Shown here: in pieces, positions 8,544 through 16,306 of the stretch
How positions within the stretch are numbered: position 1 is the first letter of the stretch
How the letters are laid out: each line of letters begins with the position of its first letter
NCBI GenBank assembly: GCA_016938015.1
Contig: JAFGVL010000058.1
Coordinates: forward strand, 1 to 34,658
Reading direction: 5' to 3'
Length of the DNA: 34,658 nucleotides
From: Paludibacteraceae bacterium
GTDB taxonomy: Bacteria > Bacteroidota > Bacteroidia > Bacteroidales > Paludibacteraceae
The notes under the pieces: generated by a model
What the model saw: the letters and a program-made list of their open reading frames with translations, nothing else
What the model was told of the DNA's origin: nothing
Database searches by the model: none
Position numbers and translations under genes: made by a program

Positions 8544-11500
8544 TTATTCTATGCTATTATTTTGGCGCGTATTAATTGCTTCTAATCGCTCTAATACAAG
8601 GTCTTGTATGGTATCTGGTGTGGTGTAATTTTCTTGTAAGCTAAGCAGGTATTGTTTGGCCTGAAAATCATCTCCTCGTTTGATATAAATGTCTGCCAAT
8701 AGTATAAACGAACGGGCCAACCAATATTGGTGAGAGCTGCCCTTTTGTATAAAATCAGTAATTTCATCTTCTGCTTTTTTATCGTTAGCGGTTTCAAAAT
8801 AGTAGTTTGCTAACAGGTATTTAGATTCTGCTCCCGAGGCTGTGCGTAAATCTTTTGCTAATAGTTTTAAATCGGGGAGTGCTTTTTCAGCTTCGTTGTT
8901 TAGTAAGTATGATTTTGTTAAATAAAATCGAGCTTCACGTGCTAATTTTTGGTCAATTGATTTAGTAGCTAAAATATCATTAGCAATAGCAATCGTTGTT
9001 TTTGTGTCATTTAGTAAAAAACTGCAACGTAGTACCCCAATTTTTGATGCTTTTACATTTTCAGGGTCTTCAGCAATAATTTGTAATTGTTTGAATGAAG
9101 CCAAAGCTGTTTCAAATTCTTTTTTGTCGTAAGCAATTTCTGATAAACGCACCAATACGGTTTCCATAAATGGATTCCCCAGCATGGTAGAAAGGGTTTT
9201 GTATTGGGTGTAGGCTTCGTCAATTCTATCGGTAGAGTAGTAGCAATCGGCTAAGTAAAAACGTGCCGAGGTGCAAAAACGACCGTTATCACAGAAATTT
9301 TGTAAGTATCGTTCAAAACTACCCGTAGCTCCGGCAAAATTGTTTTTCATATACATTCTTTCTGCCGCCAAATAGGTTAAAGAGTCCTCTTTTGAAGGAT
9401 TGGCAACTACAATGCCGGCTCCCAATGTTTTGGTATACGCAAAGAATTCATCTACTTTATTCTGTTCAACATAGATAGATTCTAATGTTTCCAATGCGGT
9501 TCTTGTTTCTTCGCTGTTTGGATAATCGTTAATTACCTTTTTAAAAGCTTCTATAGCCTGTTCGTTTTGATTTTGATTGTAATATAACATACCAATTTCG
9601 AAAGCGGCTTTACGAGCCAAAGGAGCCTGCGGGTATTTTGCAATTAAAATTTGGTAGGCATCAATGGCATTTTTTTGTTGGTCGAGTAACACAAAGGAAC
9701 GTCCCATTTCATAAAAGGCATCGTCTTGGTAGTCGGATTGTGGGTAGTCTGTAATTAATTTCTGTAAGCCAAGAATTTTTCCTCGGTAGTTTTTTTGTAG
9801 TCCTTGAACAAAGGCTTTTTGAAAGGAAGCATAATCGCCGTTTTTACCTCCTTTTTCAATTGATTGAGCATAATATTTTTCTGCATTGGAAAAATCGCGC
9901 GCAATGAAATAACAATCGGCCAATCTGTCTAGTCCGTCGGCATAATTGGCTGATAGGGTATTTTTCTCATTTTTTATATACTTATTAAACATGGAGCGAG
10001 CTTCGCTGTAATTTTTTTGTTTAAAGAAAGTGTATGCAATAGCATAATTTGCCAAGTTGTATTCAGGCATTTCTGCAGCTCCTTTTTTGTTTATAAATTC
10101 GGTGTAATCTTTTCTGGCTTCGTTATATTTTTCTAATCGAAAGTAACTTTCGGCTCTCCAGTAATACACCTGAGCGCTTTTGAAACTAGGAGAAGATTCG
10201 CTTAATGCATTGGTGAAAATGTTTACTGCTTCATCAAAATTACCTTTCACAAATTGTTCTGTACCTAATTGAAATAAGATATAGGCTTTTACATTTCTCA
10301 TTTCAGGACTTAAATTGTTTAGTTTTGAAAGTGAAATGCTCGCTGCAACGTAATTTTTTGATGATAAGTAAGCTGTAACAAGGTTTTCGTATATCTGATT
10401 TTTATATACTGAAGTGGGGTATTTTGTAATAAAATTTTCAAAGGCTGTAATTGATTCGCCAAAAGGAGTAGTTGTTTCTAATGTTGAAAGGGTATAATTG
10501 TAGGCAGCTTCTTCTTTTACTTTTTCATCAAAATCCATATCGGCAGCTGAAGCGTATGCCATACGAGCATTATTTTTTTGATTCAACTTTACATAACAAA
10601 ATCCTAAATGAAGGTAGGCATTTTGTGATAAGGAATCTTTTACAGTAGTTACTTTTGCAAGATAGGTTGAGGCTTTTGCATAATCGTTAGTTTTAAAATA
10701 AGACATTCCTAAAATGTACATATCTTCTCTCATTACCTTTTTAGAGCTTGCTTCGTATTTTTTCATATACGAAATAGCTTCATCATAATTAGGCTTTTTA
10801 TAGGCACTCTCCCCTAATATACGGTAAATCTCAGAGTTGTTTGGATTGCTTGGGTTTAGTTCAAGAACTTTATTAGCATAAGGTGGTAGTTTATCATATT
10901 CCTTTTTGAAATAATATATTTGAACAATATAATAAGGTACAAACGAACTAAATTCCGGACTATCTTCTATCAATAAAAATCCATCTAAAGCAGCATCATA
11001 ATTTTTTAAACAATAATCGGCATAGGATGCGTAATAAGTAGCTGCAACATCATACCGTGTTTTCTTTCCTTTTATACTTTTAAAAAGAGGTTTAGCTTTG
11101 GCGTATTCAGCAGTTTCTATATAGGCATATCCTTGGTTGAATGACGCCTCTATGTTTTCGGTTTTGCTGATGTGTTTTTTGTTTATTTTTTCGTAGTTTT
11201 TTATTGCCAAGTTATATCTTCGTGTTTCAAAGGCACTATTTCCGAGCATTAAATAAATTTTATCTTCAAATTGAGTGTAGGGGTATTTTGCCAAATAGCT
11301 TTCAAGTTTTTCGGTGGCGTTATCTTTACGCAATTCGTAAGCCACACAAGCTGTGTAGTATTCTGCTTCTTGTCGTATATCAGCGTTTGCGTTTTTTTGT
11401 TCCTCTAAAAACTTTTCAAAACAAAGTAACGATGCCGCAAATTTTTGTTGTGCAAATAAATCTTTTCCTTCAAAAAAATATTTATCGGAATTGTAGTTTA

Positions 11501-11570
11501 TAAAGGTTTCTTGTGCATTGCTGATTAATGCGCTTAAAATAAATAAGCTACATAAAATATGTTTCTTCAT
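8544..11570 (-). CDS. Large periplasmic tetratricopeptide-repeat protein
   Basis: 1008 residues. A signal peptide ends near ALISNAQ (about residue 19), with no lipobox cysteine. Almost the whole mature protein is tandem TPR helix pairs, recognisable by repeated 'Y..A...Y......P.S.....A...LG..Y'-type units (for instance 'AIDAYQILIAKYPQAPLARKA' and 'AIEAFKKVINDYPNSEETRTA' with similar neighbours). TPR arrays of this type are protein-binding scaffolds, as in YbgF/CpoB, BamD and SprE/PorW. It sits in a row of genes: Nudix, 23 bases, this gene, 23 bases, outer-membrane barrel. I infer a periplasmic partner of that barrel. It lacks the lipoprotein signal of SprE/PorW, so I do not call it a T9SS component. 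Confidence 0.8.
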   Translation of the reverse strand: MKKHILCSLFILSALISNAQETFINYNSDKYFFEGKDLFAQQKFAASLLCFEKFLEEQKNANADIRQEAEYYTACVAYELRKDNATEKLESYLAKYPYTQFEDKIYLMLGNSAFETRRYNLAIKNYEKINKKHISKTENIEASFNQGYAYIETAEYAKAKPLFKSIKGKKTRYDVAATYYASYADYCLKNYDAALDGFLLIEDSPEFSSFVPYYIVQIYYFKKEYDKLPPYANKVLELNPSNPNNSEIYRILGESAYKKPNYDEAISYMKKYEASSKKVMREDMYILGMSYFKTNDYAKASTYLAKVTTVKDSLSQNAYLHLGFCYVKLNQKNNARMAYASAADMDFDEKVKEEAAYNYTLSTLETTTPFGESITAFENFITKYPTSVYKNQIYENLVTAYLSSKNYVAASISLSKLNNLSPEMRNVKAYILFQLGTEQFVKGNFDEAVNIFTNALSESSPSFKSAQVYYWRAESYFRLEKYNEARKDYTEFINKKGAAEMPEYNLANYAIAYTFFKQKNYSEARSMFNKYIKNEKNTLSANYADGLDRLADCYFIARDFSNAEKYYAQSIEKGGKNGDYASFQKAFVQGLQKNYRGKILGLQKLITDYPQSDYQDDAFYEMGRSFVLLDQQKNAIDAYQILIAKYPQAPLARKAAFEIGMLYYNQNQNEQAIEAFKKVINDYPNSEETRTALETLESIYVEQNKVDEFFAYTKTLGAGIVVANPSKEDSLTYLAAERMYMKNNFAGATGSFERYLQNFCDNGRFCTSARFYLADCYYSTDRIDEAYTQYKTLSTMLGNPFMETVLVRLSEIAYDKKEFETALASFKQLQIIAEDPENVKASKIGVLRCSFLLNDTKTTIAIANDILATKSIDQKLAREARFYLTKSYLLNNEAEKALPDLKLLAKDLRTASGAESKYLLANYYFETANDKKAEDEITDFIQKGSSHQYWLARSFILLADIYIKRGDDFQAKQYLLSLQENYTTPDTIQDLVLERLEAINTRQNNSIE

Positions 11571-11593
11571 TGTTAGGTGTTTTTAGCTTAAAA

Positions 11594-12133
11594 TCAATGT
11601 AAATATTTTTCAATTCCCTTTTGAATAGATGGTAACCCAAAAGAGGGGATAGTAATTTTATTTTTTGCCAAAAAAAATATCTCCGACACGTCATCGGCTG
11701 GTTTAAGTCCTGAAAATGACGTTACAGTACATTTAAAAAATAAATCTAAAGTATGTATATTTATGCCTTGGTAAGGATATATATTTGGTAATGAAAATAA
11801 ATAATTGGTAGTTGTAATGGCTATGTTAAGTTCTTCTTTTATTTCACGTTCAACGGCTTCTTCGGCTGTTTCACACATATCTACAAATCCTCCCGGAAGG
11901 TCAAAAGTGTTTTTATAAGGTTCTTTTGATCTTCGACAAACCAATAATTCATTTTTTTCGTTTTCAATAAATACAGCAACAGAAGAGGCACAGTTGGAAA
12001 AGTATTCAAAATTACAAGTGCTACATTTGTTAGCTTTACTAGTATGAGGAGCAAATGATTTAGCACCACACACAGGGCAAAATATAAACTTAGCTAATGG
12101 ATGTTCTAATTTTGTTTCTTTATGTATAATCAT
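11594..12133 (-). CDS. Zinc-ribbon Nudix hydrolase
   Basis: 179 residues. The N-terminal zinc ribbon has two cysteine pairs, 'FCPVCG' and 'CSTCNF' (about residues 18-42). The Nudix box follows as G-FVDMC-E-TAEEAVE-REIKEELNI, which fits GX5EX7REUXEEXGU except that the late Gly is Asn. A zinc ribbon before a Nudix domain is the layout of NudC-like NADH pyrophosphatases and of many ADP-ribose or nucleotide-sugar hydrolases, so the substrate is a nucleoside diphosphate linked to something unknown. It is the first gene of the Nudix-TPR-barrel row. A TATATTTG -7 box lies 44 bases upstream of the start. Confidence 0.88.
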   Translation of the reverse strand: MIIHKETKLEHPLAKFIFCPVCGAKSFAPHTSKANKCSTCNFEYFSNCASSVAVFIENEKNELLVCRRSKEPYKNTFDLPGGFVDMCETAEEAVEREIKEELNIAITTTNYLFSLPNIYPYQGINIHTLDLFFKCTVTSFSGLKPADDVSEIFFLAKNKITIPSFGLPSIQKGIEKYLH

Positions 12134-12177
12134 GAGTAAATAGAGCTCTTTTGATATGAAAATAAAGAGTTAATTCA

Positions 12178-12185
12178 CAAATATA
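12178..12185 (-). promoter_or_regulatory. -7 promoter box for the Nudix-TPR-barrel operon
   Basis: On the - strand this reads TATATTTG, a full match to the Bacteroidota -7 consensus TAnnTTTG, 44 bases before the Nudix ATG. No clear TTTG -33 box is seen at the expected distance, so the call rests on the -7 match and location. Confidence 0.45.
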
Positions 12186-12323
12186 CAGCTTTTTGTAAGT
12201 AGCTATCCGCTTTTAATGCAAATAGTTATCAACAGAAATATTATTTTTGACAAAAAATTTCGTTGCTGTAATAATTATTATTTATTTTGTATGCATAAGC
12301 AGAACTATTAAAAATTATATAAA

Positions 12324-12494
12324 ATGAAAAATTTATTGAAAGCATTAGGTCCAATCATTGTTTTACTGGGAGTTGTTTTTTTAGTAATATATTTCTTTGG
12401 AAAAGAATCTAATTCGTTATTGGTAGCTGCCGGTGTTTCTATGGTAGTTGGATTGGTTGTATATGTTTTTACCAACAAACGATTGAAAGAATAA
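12324..12494 (+). CDS. Small two-helix membrane protein (56 aa)
   Basis: ATG 12324 to TAA 12492-12494 encodes 56 residues beginning MKNLLKALGPIIVLLGVVFL. Two hydrophobic segments (about 8-26 and 33-49) are joined by a short KESN loop, and the tail is basic (NKRLKE). It is predicted to be a small inner-membrane hairpin. It stands alone on the + strand between two minus-strand gene groups and is followed directly by a strong hairpin terminator, which supports its being expressed. I recall small proteins of this shape in other Bacteroidota, but no function is known to me. Confidence 0.65.
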   Translation: MKNLLKALGPIIVLLGVVFLVIYFFGKESNSLLVAAGVSMVVGLVVYVFTNKRLKE

Positions 12495-12515
12495 CATTTA
12501 GGTAGTTAAAAGTTT

Positions 12516-12567
12516 ATACTTAAAAAGAGAGGGCTTCTGAATATTCAGAAGCCCTCTCTTTAAGTAT
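12516..12567. terminator. Long bidirectional terminator
   Basis: The arms ATACTT...AGAGAGGGCTTCTGAAT (12516-12541) and ATTCAGAAGCCCTCTCTTTA..TAT (12543-12567) pair almost completely. The only imperfection is two extra A residues in the left arm. T and A runs flank the GC core on both sides, so it can stop the small + strand gene and the convergent exbD gene. Confidence 0.85.
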
Positions 12568-12577
12568 AATTGGAGTT

Positions 12578-13048
12578 TTAATCATTTACTTTAGATACAG
12601 CAGCATAGCTTATTTTCAATGCATAAGCATCTCTAAGTTCTTGCTTAATATCAGTGATAATACCCATTTTTGTTTCTTTGTCGGCTTTAATAGAAACAAT
12701 CAATTTAGGTTGATCTGCTTCGTTCATGCTTTCTCTCTCAAGTGTAATGGTTTGGTCAATGTTGTTAACATCCACAAATTCATCATCAATTTGAATACGA
12801 CTTTCGGTACCATGAGTTTTAATTAAATCCATGCGAGGCTCACCTACATAAATATATCGAACCAGTGTTTTCTTTTCGAGTTTTGTTAGTTCGGTGGCTT
12901 CAGGTACTGAAAATCTAACCATATATGTTACCTCTTTCATTGAAGTAGTTGCCATAAAGAAAAATAGCAACATAAAAATAATGTCGGGTAAGGAAGCCGT
13001 GCTAATAGCAGGAACTCCTTTTTTCTCATCTTTTCTAATTTTTGCCAT
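12578..13048 (-). CDS. exbD: ExbD/TolR family biopolymer transport protein (second copy)
   Basis: 156 residues. A short cytosolic N-terminus is followed by one transmembrane helix (about 20-40) carrying the essential proton-carrying aspartate, Asp22 in 'SLPDIIFMLLFFF'. A periplasmic domain of about 110 residues ends 'ITDIKQELRDAYALKISYAAVSK', as in ExbD/TolR. It forms an inner-membrane motor with ExbB that energises TonB-dependent transport or an envelope-spanning partner. It overlaps the stop of the first exbD by one base and is the last gene of the cluster, closed by the 12516-12567 terminator. Which TonB or TolA-like protein it drives is not in this window. Confidence 0.92.
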   Translation of the reverse strand: MAKIRKDEKKGVPAISTASLPDIIFMLLFFFMATTSMKEVTYMVRFSVPEATELTKLEKKTLVRYIYVGEPRMDLIKTHGTESRIQIDDEFVDVNNIDQTITLERESMNEADQPKLIVSIKADKETKMGIITDIKQELRDAYALKISYAAVSKVND

Positions 13049-13635
13049 TATTTTACCCCTCCGTAGTTTTTAGGTTCTGCTTCAGATATTTTTTGAGGAT
13101 ACACTTTTTGTATTGCATTTTGCGATTCTTCCTCCAGATTATTGAAATAAGTGCCAAATTTTTCTTTTGCCAACTCATCTCTAAGTTCATTATATGCGGC
13201 AACAAGTTCGTTTTGTACTTCCAAATAAGCTTGATAATCCGTTCCTCTATCGTTTTGAAGCGAGATAACGTGATCTTTAGTAACATTAACTGTTCCTATT
13301 GATTTTATAGTTACCTGAGTTAGAACCGGTAAGTTTACATCGTTAAATTCGTTTTTTATAAACTCCTTTGTTTTTGTTCTTAATTCCTTTATATCCATTT
13401 GTTTACCTTGAACCATCAGTTGGTTTTGGCTGTTAATTAATACCACAAACACATTTCGTTTGTTAACATCAACTTGTTCAGGAACCGGTTGATCTTTAGG
13501 TATTGGAGGTGGCAATTTTCTTGTCAGCCCCTTATTTACTGCCATAGAGGTAGTAACAAGGAAGAATATAAGTAATAAGAATGAAATATCGGCCATCGAA
13601 CTGGCGTTAATTTCAGGAACTGCTCTTTTTGACAT
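13048..13635 (-). CDS. exbD: ExbD/TolR family biopolymer transport protein (first copy)
   Basis: 195 residues. The N-terminal 'RAVPEINASSMADISFLLLIFFLVTTSM' region contains the transmembrane helix with the conserved Asp16. A periplasmic domain follows, longer than usual, with a C-terminal charged extension ('EESQNAIQKVYPQKISEAEPKN') not seen in the second copy. Two dissimilar ExbD paralogues in series are characteristic of Bacteroidota energiser clusters. It overlaps the downstream exbD by one base and follows the 4-TM protein gene by 36 bases. The extension could contact a partner specific to this system, which is inference only. Confidence 0.92.
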   Translation of the reverse strand: MSKRAVPEINASSMADISFLLLIFFLVTTSMAVNKGLTRKLPPPIPKDQPVPEQVDVNKRNVFVVLINSQNQLMVQGKQMDIKELRTKTKEFIKNEFNDVNLPVLTQVTIKSIGTVNVTKDHVISLQNDRGTDYQAYLEVQNELVAAYNELRDELAKEKFGTYFNNLEEESQNAIQKVYPQKISEAEPKNYGGVK

Positions 13636-13671
13636 AATTAAAATTATCTGTTAGATTATAATTCTTCAATG

Positions 13672-14139
13672 TTATTTTTTTACTTGCTTAAATAAACCTA
13701 CAGCAAAAATTGATAGAAAGGCAATTATTACAAGAGCATACATTGAAAATAAACACATGTCTGTAAATTGCGCCCAAAAACCGCTATTATCAGTTCCTTC
13801 ATAGCCTGTAATTTGTATTGGTTCAGAGCTGCCTAAGAAAAATGAAACAATAATTAATAAAGCAACTCCAACAACAGCAACCAGTGATTTTAAAGCGGCT
13901 TTACTATCGTCTTTAAGTTTAAGAATAAATTGAATGATTAAAAAACCTATTGTAATAGCTATGGTAAGAATTATTAAAAAATAAGCCCAATAAATGAGAG
14001 GGTTTACATAGGTAGGCATTTCTATAGCCTCACCTCCGGATTGTATACTTCCCGAATTTCCTCCAAAATAGAATAGTAATCCTATTAAGAGAGAAAGACC
14101 GAAAAGCACCCATAAGGATATTTTTGGTAATGATTTCAT
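13672..14139 (-). CDS. Four-helix membrane protein of the ExbB-ExbD cluster
   Basis: 155 residues with four hydrophobic segments (about 8-26, 47-72, 84-103 and 127-150) and a soluble loop between helices 3 and 4 ('GSSEPIQITGYEGTDNSGFW'). I recognise no catalytic motif. It always appears, to my knowledge, as the unnamed gene between exbB and exbD in Bacteroidota energiser clusters. The spacing here (20 bases after exbB, 36 before exbD) supports one operon. The likely role is a third, accessory subunit of the inner-membrane motor, but this is inferred from position alone. Confidence 0.7.
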   Translation of the reverse strand: MKSLPKISLWVLFGLSLLIGLLFYFGGNSGSIQSGGEAIEMPTYVNPLIYWAYFLIILTIAITIGFLIIQFILKLKDDSKAALKSLVAVVGVALLIIVSFFLGSSEPIQITGYEGTDNSGFWAQFTDMCLFSMYALVIIAFLSIFAVGLFKQVKK

Positions 14140-14159
14140 GTTAATTTATTTTATGAAAA

Positions 14160-14951
14160 TTATTTTTTTGCATATTTAACTACTATATCTAATAAAGAGA
14201 TAGATGAATCTTCCATGTCGTTTACAATTTTATCTACTAAAGATAAAATGTAATTGTAGAAAATTTGAAGAATAATAGCTACGATAAGCCCGAATACAGT
14301 TGTTAATAATGCTACTTTAATACCTCCTGCTACTACTGTTGCAGAAATATCACCCACTTGTTGAATTTTGTCAAATGCTTGAATCATACCTACTACTGTA
14401 CCCAAGAACCCTAACATAGGAGCTAGTGCAATAAATAAGGTAATCCAACTTAAGTTTTTCTCTAATAAACCAAGTTGTACGCTTCCGTAAGATGTAACTG
14501 TTTTTTCTACTACATCAACACCCTCATCGTAACGAGATAAACCTTGGAAGAATATTGATGCAACAGGTCCGCGTGTATTGCGACACACTTCCATAGCTGC
14601 GCTAACACCGCCTTTTTCGATAGCAGCTTCAATTTCTTCTAATAATTTTTTTGTATTTGTAGAAGCTAAGCTAAGATAAAGAATTCTTTCGATAGCTAAT
14701 GCTAAACCAAAAATTAAACAGAAAGCAACTGTGGCCATAAAGCCGGCACCACCTTCAATAAATTTTATTTTCAATGCTTTGTGAATACCACCTTCTGCTT
14801 CAGCAGGAGCAACAGCTTCTTCAGATGCAGTTGCAGCAGAGTCAACTTGTGCAGAATCAACTTTAACAGGAGCGGCTTCTTGAGCAGCTAGGTTAAGAGT
14901 AATTCCAAGGGTAAGAACGCCTAAGATTAAGATTGCAAATACCTTTTTCAT
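14160..14951 (-). CDS. exbB: MotA/TolQ/ExbB proton channel family protein
   Basis: 263 residues. An N-terminal hydrophobic segment (about 5-23, ending NLAAQ) is followed by an Ala/Glu/Pro-rich linker (about 24-55). Three helices of the ExbB core come next: one near 65-90, and a pair with 'LFIALAPMLGFLGTVVGMIQAF' and 'VALLTTVFGLIVAIILQIFYNYI' (about 170-240). The 'GLLGTV.GMI..F' motif and the Thr in the last helix are hallmarks of this proton channel. It builds the pentameric stator around ExbD. It is the first gene of the exbB-X-exbD-exbD operon. The signal-like N-terminus and acidic Ala-rich linker are additional to the classical E. coli protein. Confidence 0.92.
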   Translation of the reverse strand: MKKVFAILILGVLTLGITLNLAAQEAAPVKVDSAQVDSAATASEEAVAPAEAEGGIHKALKIKFIEGGAGFMATVAFCLIFGLALAIERILYLSLASTNTKKLLEEIEAAIEKGGVSAAMEVCRNTRGPVASIFFQGLSRYDEGVDVVEKTVTSYGSVQLGLLEKNLSWITLFIALAPMLGFLGTVVGMIQAFDKIQQVGDISATVVAGGIKVALLTTVFGLIVAIILQIFYNYILSLVDKIVNDMEDSSISLLDIVVKYAKK

Positions 14952-15030
14952 TTTTTTGTTTTTTAAGTTAATTAAAGTTTTTGTTTTTATTTTTTAATTG
15001 AATTACTTCCTTTCGTTTTTAGAAAAGATG

Positions 15031-15118
15031 CGGAGAGAAAGGGATTCGAACCCCCGGTACCGTTCACGGGTACATACGCTTTCCAAGCGTACCTCTTAAA
15101 CCACTCGAGCATCTCTCC
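15031..15118 (-). tRNA. tRNA-Ser (GGA anticodon)
   Basis: Read on the - strand, the acceptor GGAGAGA pairs with UCUCUCC, with discriminator G. The anticodon stem-loop is CGCUUGGAAAGCG with GGA anticodon. A long class II variable arm is formed by GUACCCGU/ACGGUAC, and a standard GGUUCGAAUCC T-arm follows. At 88 nt it is the length expected of a serine tRNA with a long variable arm. CCA is not encoded. It decodes UCC/UCU serine codons. The surrounding gap 14952-15266 holds nothing else that I recognise. Confidence 0.96.
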
Positions 15119-15266
15119 CTTTTTTTGCTTGTATTTTGTTTAAGGTTAAATCGGGCACTAAATTATAAAAAAAATACGAATTGCAAAGCTTTTATATTTA
15201 ATGTAATGTGTCTGTTGAAAAAAAAGTTGTTTTCTTTGAAAAGAATTGATTAGAGATATTGTTGGC

Positions 15267-16037
15267 TTAATGAATGAAATTGAAAATTTGCAAACTGTTT
15301 TCGTAGGTTTTTTTACGTATAGTCTCATTTGTTACCTGATAGATATCTGTCAGTTTTTCTACTATTTGCAACAGGTACATTGGTTCATTTCTTTTCCCTC
15401 TAAAAGGAACGGGACTTAAATAAGGTGCATCTGTTTCTAGTACAAGCATTTCTAATGGGATGTTTGCCAAATAATCTTTTAAACCTGAATTTTTAAAGGT
15501 TACAACGCCATTAATACCTAGCTTAAATCCACCTAATTTCATAATTGTTTCTGCTTCTGTTAAACTTCCTCCAAAACTATGAAATACACCCCGCAGGTGC
15601 TTGCAATTTATTTTTTTTACACACGCCAGTGTTTCTGCAAATGCTTCACGAACATGTATAATAACGGGTAAATTTAAATTTATTGCCCACTCTAATTGTT
15701 TTTCAAATACAATTATTTGCTCTTTTAAATATGTTTTGTCCCAATACAAATCAATGCCTATTTCACCAATGGCACAAAATGATCTGCTGTCAATTTGGGT
15801 TTTTATTATAGCTAATTCATTTTCCCAGTCGGACTTTACTGATGTAGGATGTAAACCCATGGCAGCGTGAAAAAAATCGGGTTCGCTGTTTTCTAGCTTT
15901 AGCAGATTGTTTATCGTGTCTGAATCTACATTTGGGAGGATGATGTGCGAAACTCCCACAGCTTTTGCACGGTCAATTACTGCGGTTCTGTCTTCATCAA
16001 ATTCCGGTAAATAAATATGGGCGTGTGTGTCTATCAT
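15267..16037 (-). CDS. tatD: TatD family Mg-dependent deoxyribonuclease
   Basis: 256 residues, full length for the family. TIM-barrel metallohydrolase motifs appear in order: 'IDTHAHIY' (His5, His7), 'GEIGIDLYWD' (the bridging Glu near 92), 'IHVREAF' (His near 127), 'GVFHSFGG' (His near 152) and 'LETDAPYLSP' (Asp near 200). It probably trims DNA 3'-5' in repair. It starts inside the stop of the TfoX-like gene (ATGA overlap), so it is translated as the third gene of the meaB operon. The frame and all metal ligands are intact. Confidence 0.95.
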   Translation of the reverse strand: MIDTHAHIYLPEFDEDRTAVIDRAKAVGVSHIILPNVDSDTINNLLKLENSEPDFFHAAMGLHPTSVKSDWENELAIIKTQIDSRSFCAIGEIGIDLYWDKTYLKEQIIVFEKQLEWAINLNLPVIIHVREAFAETLACVKKINCKHLRGVFHSFGGSLTEAETIMKLGGFKLGINGVVTFKNSGLKDYLANIPLEMLVLETDAPYLSPVPFRGKRNEPMYLLQIVEKLTDIYQVTNETIRKKTYENSLQIFNFIH

Positions 16038-16306
16038 ACATCTTTTTTTACCCTATCGAAAAAAAGTTTTAGTTCTTGTTTTTCTTGATTAGTTAAATCG
16101 TGCCATCTAATTCCTTTTAGGGCACCTTCTAATGCATATAGTTCATTGATACAGGCTCCTGCATCAAGAGCATGAAGCATAAGCCATGCTTTTTGACTAC
16201 CTGTTGATTGTAGCTTTTTAAACGAATCAATACCTACTTGTAGTAATTTGGTTTCGATATTTTTACCGATTTTTACTTGTTGTGATAAATCTGAATTCAC
16301 AGGCAT
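16034..16306 (-). CDS. TfoX/Sxy C-terminal-domain protein
   Basis: 90 residues that correspond to only the C-terminal domain of TfoX/Sxy. Diagnostic stretches are 'IGKNIETKLLQVGIDSFKKL', then 'GSQKAWLMLHALDAGACINELYALEGALKGIRWHDL' by position (about 35-75). This helical domain resembles helix-hairpin-helix folds. In gammaproteobacteria full-length Sxy/TfoX co-activates competence genes with CRP. Stand-alone C-terminal domains are common in other phyla and have no assigned role. The start overlaps the meaB stop (TAATG) and the stop overlaps the tatD start (ATGA), so all three are translationally coupled. Confidence 0.85.
   Translation of the reverse strand: MPVNSDLSQQVKIGKNIETKLLQVGIDSFKKLQSTGSQKAWLMLHALDAGACINELYALEGALKGIRWHDLTNQEKQELKLFFDRVKKDV

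Noticed and set aside
8544-11570. Considered as SprE/PorW, the TPR component of type IX secretion
   Set aside because: It has a cleavable signal peptide but no lipobox, and its partner is a barrel not known in T9SS.
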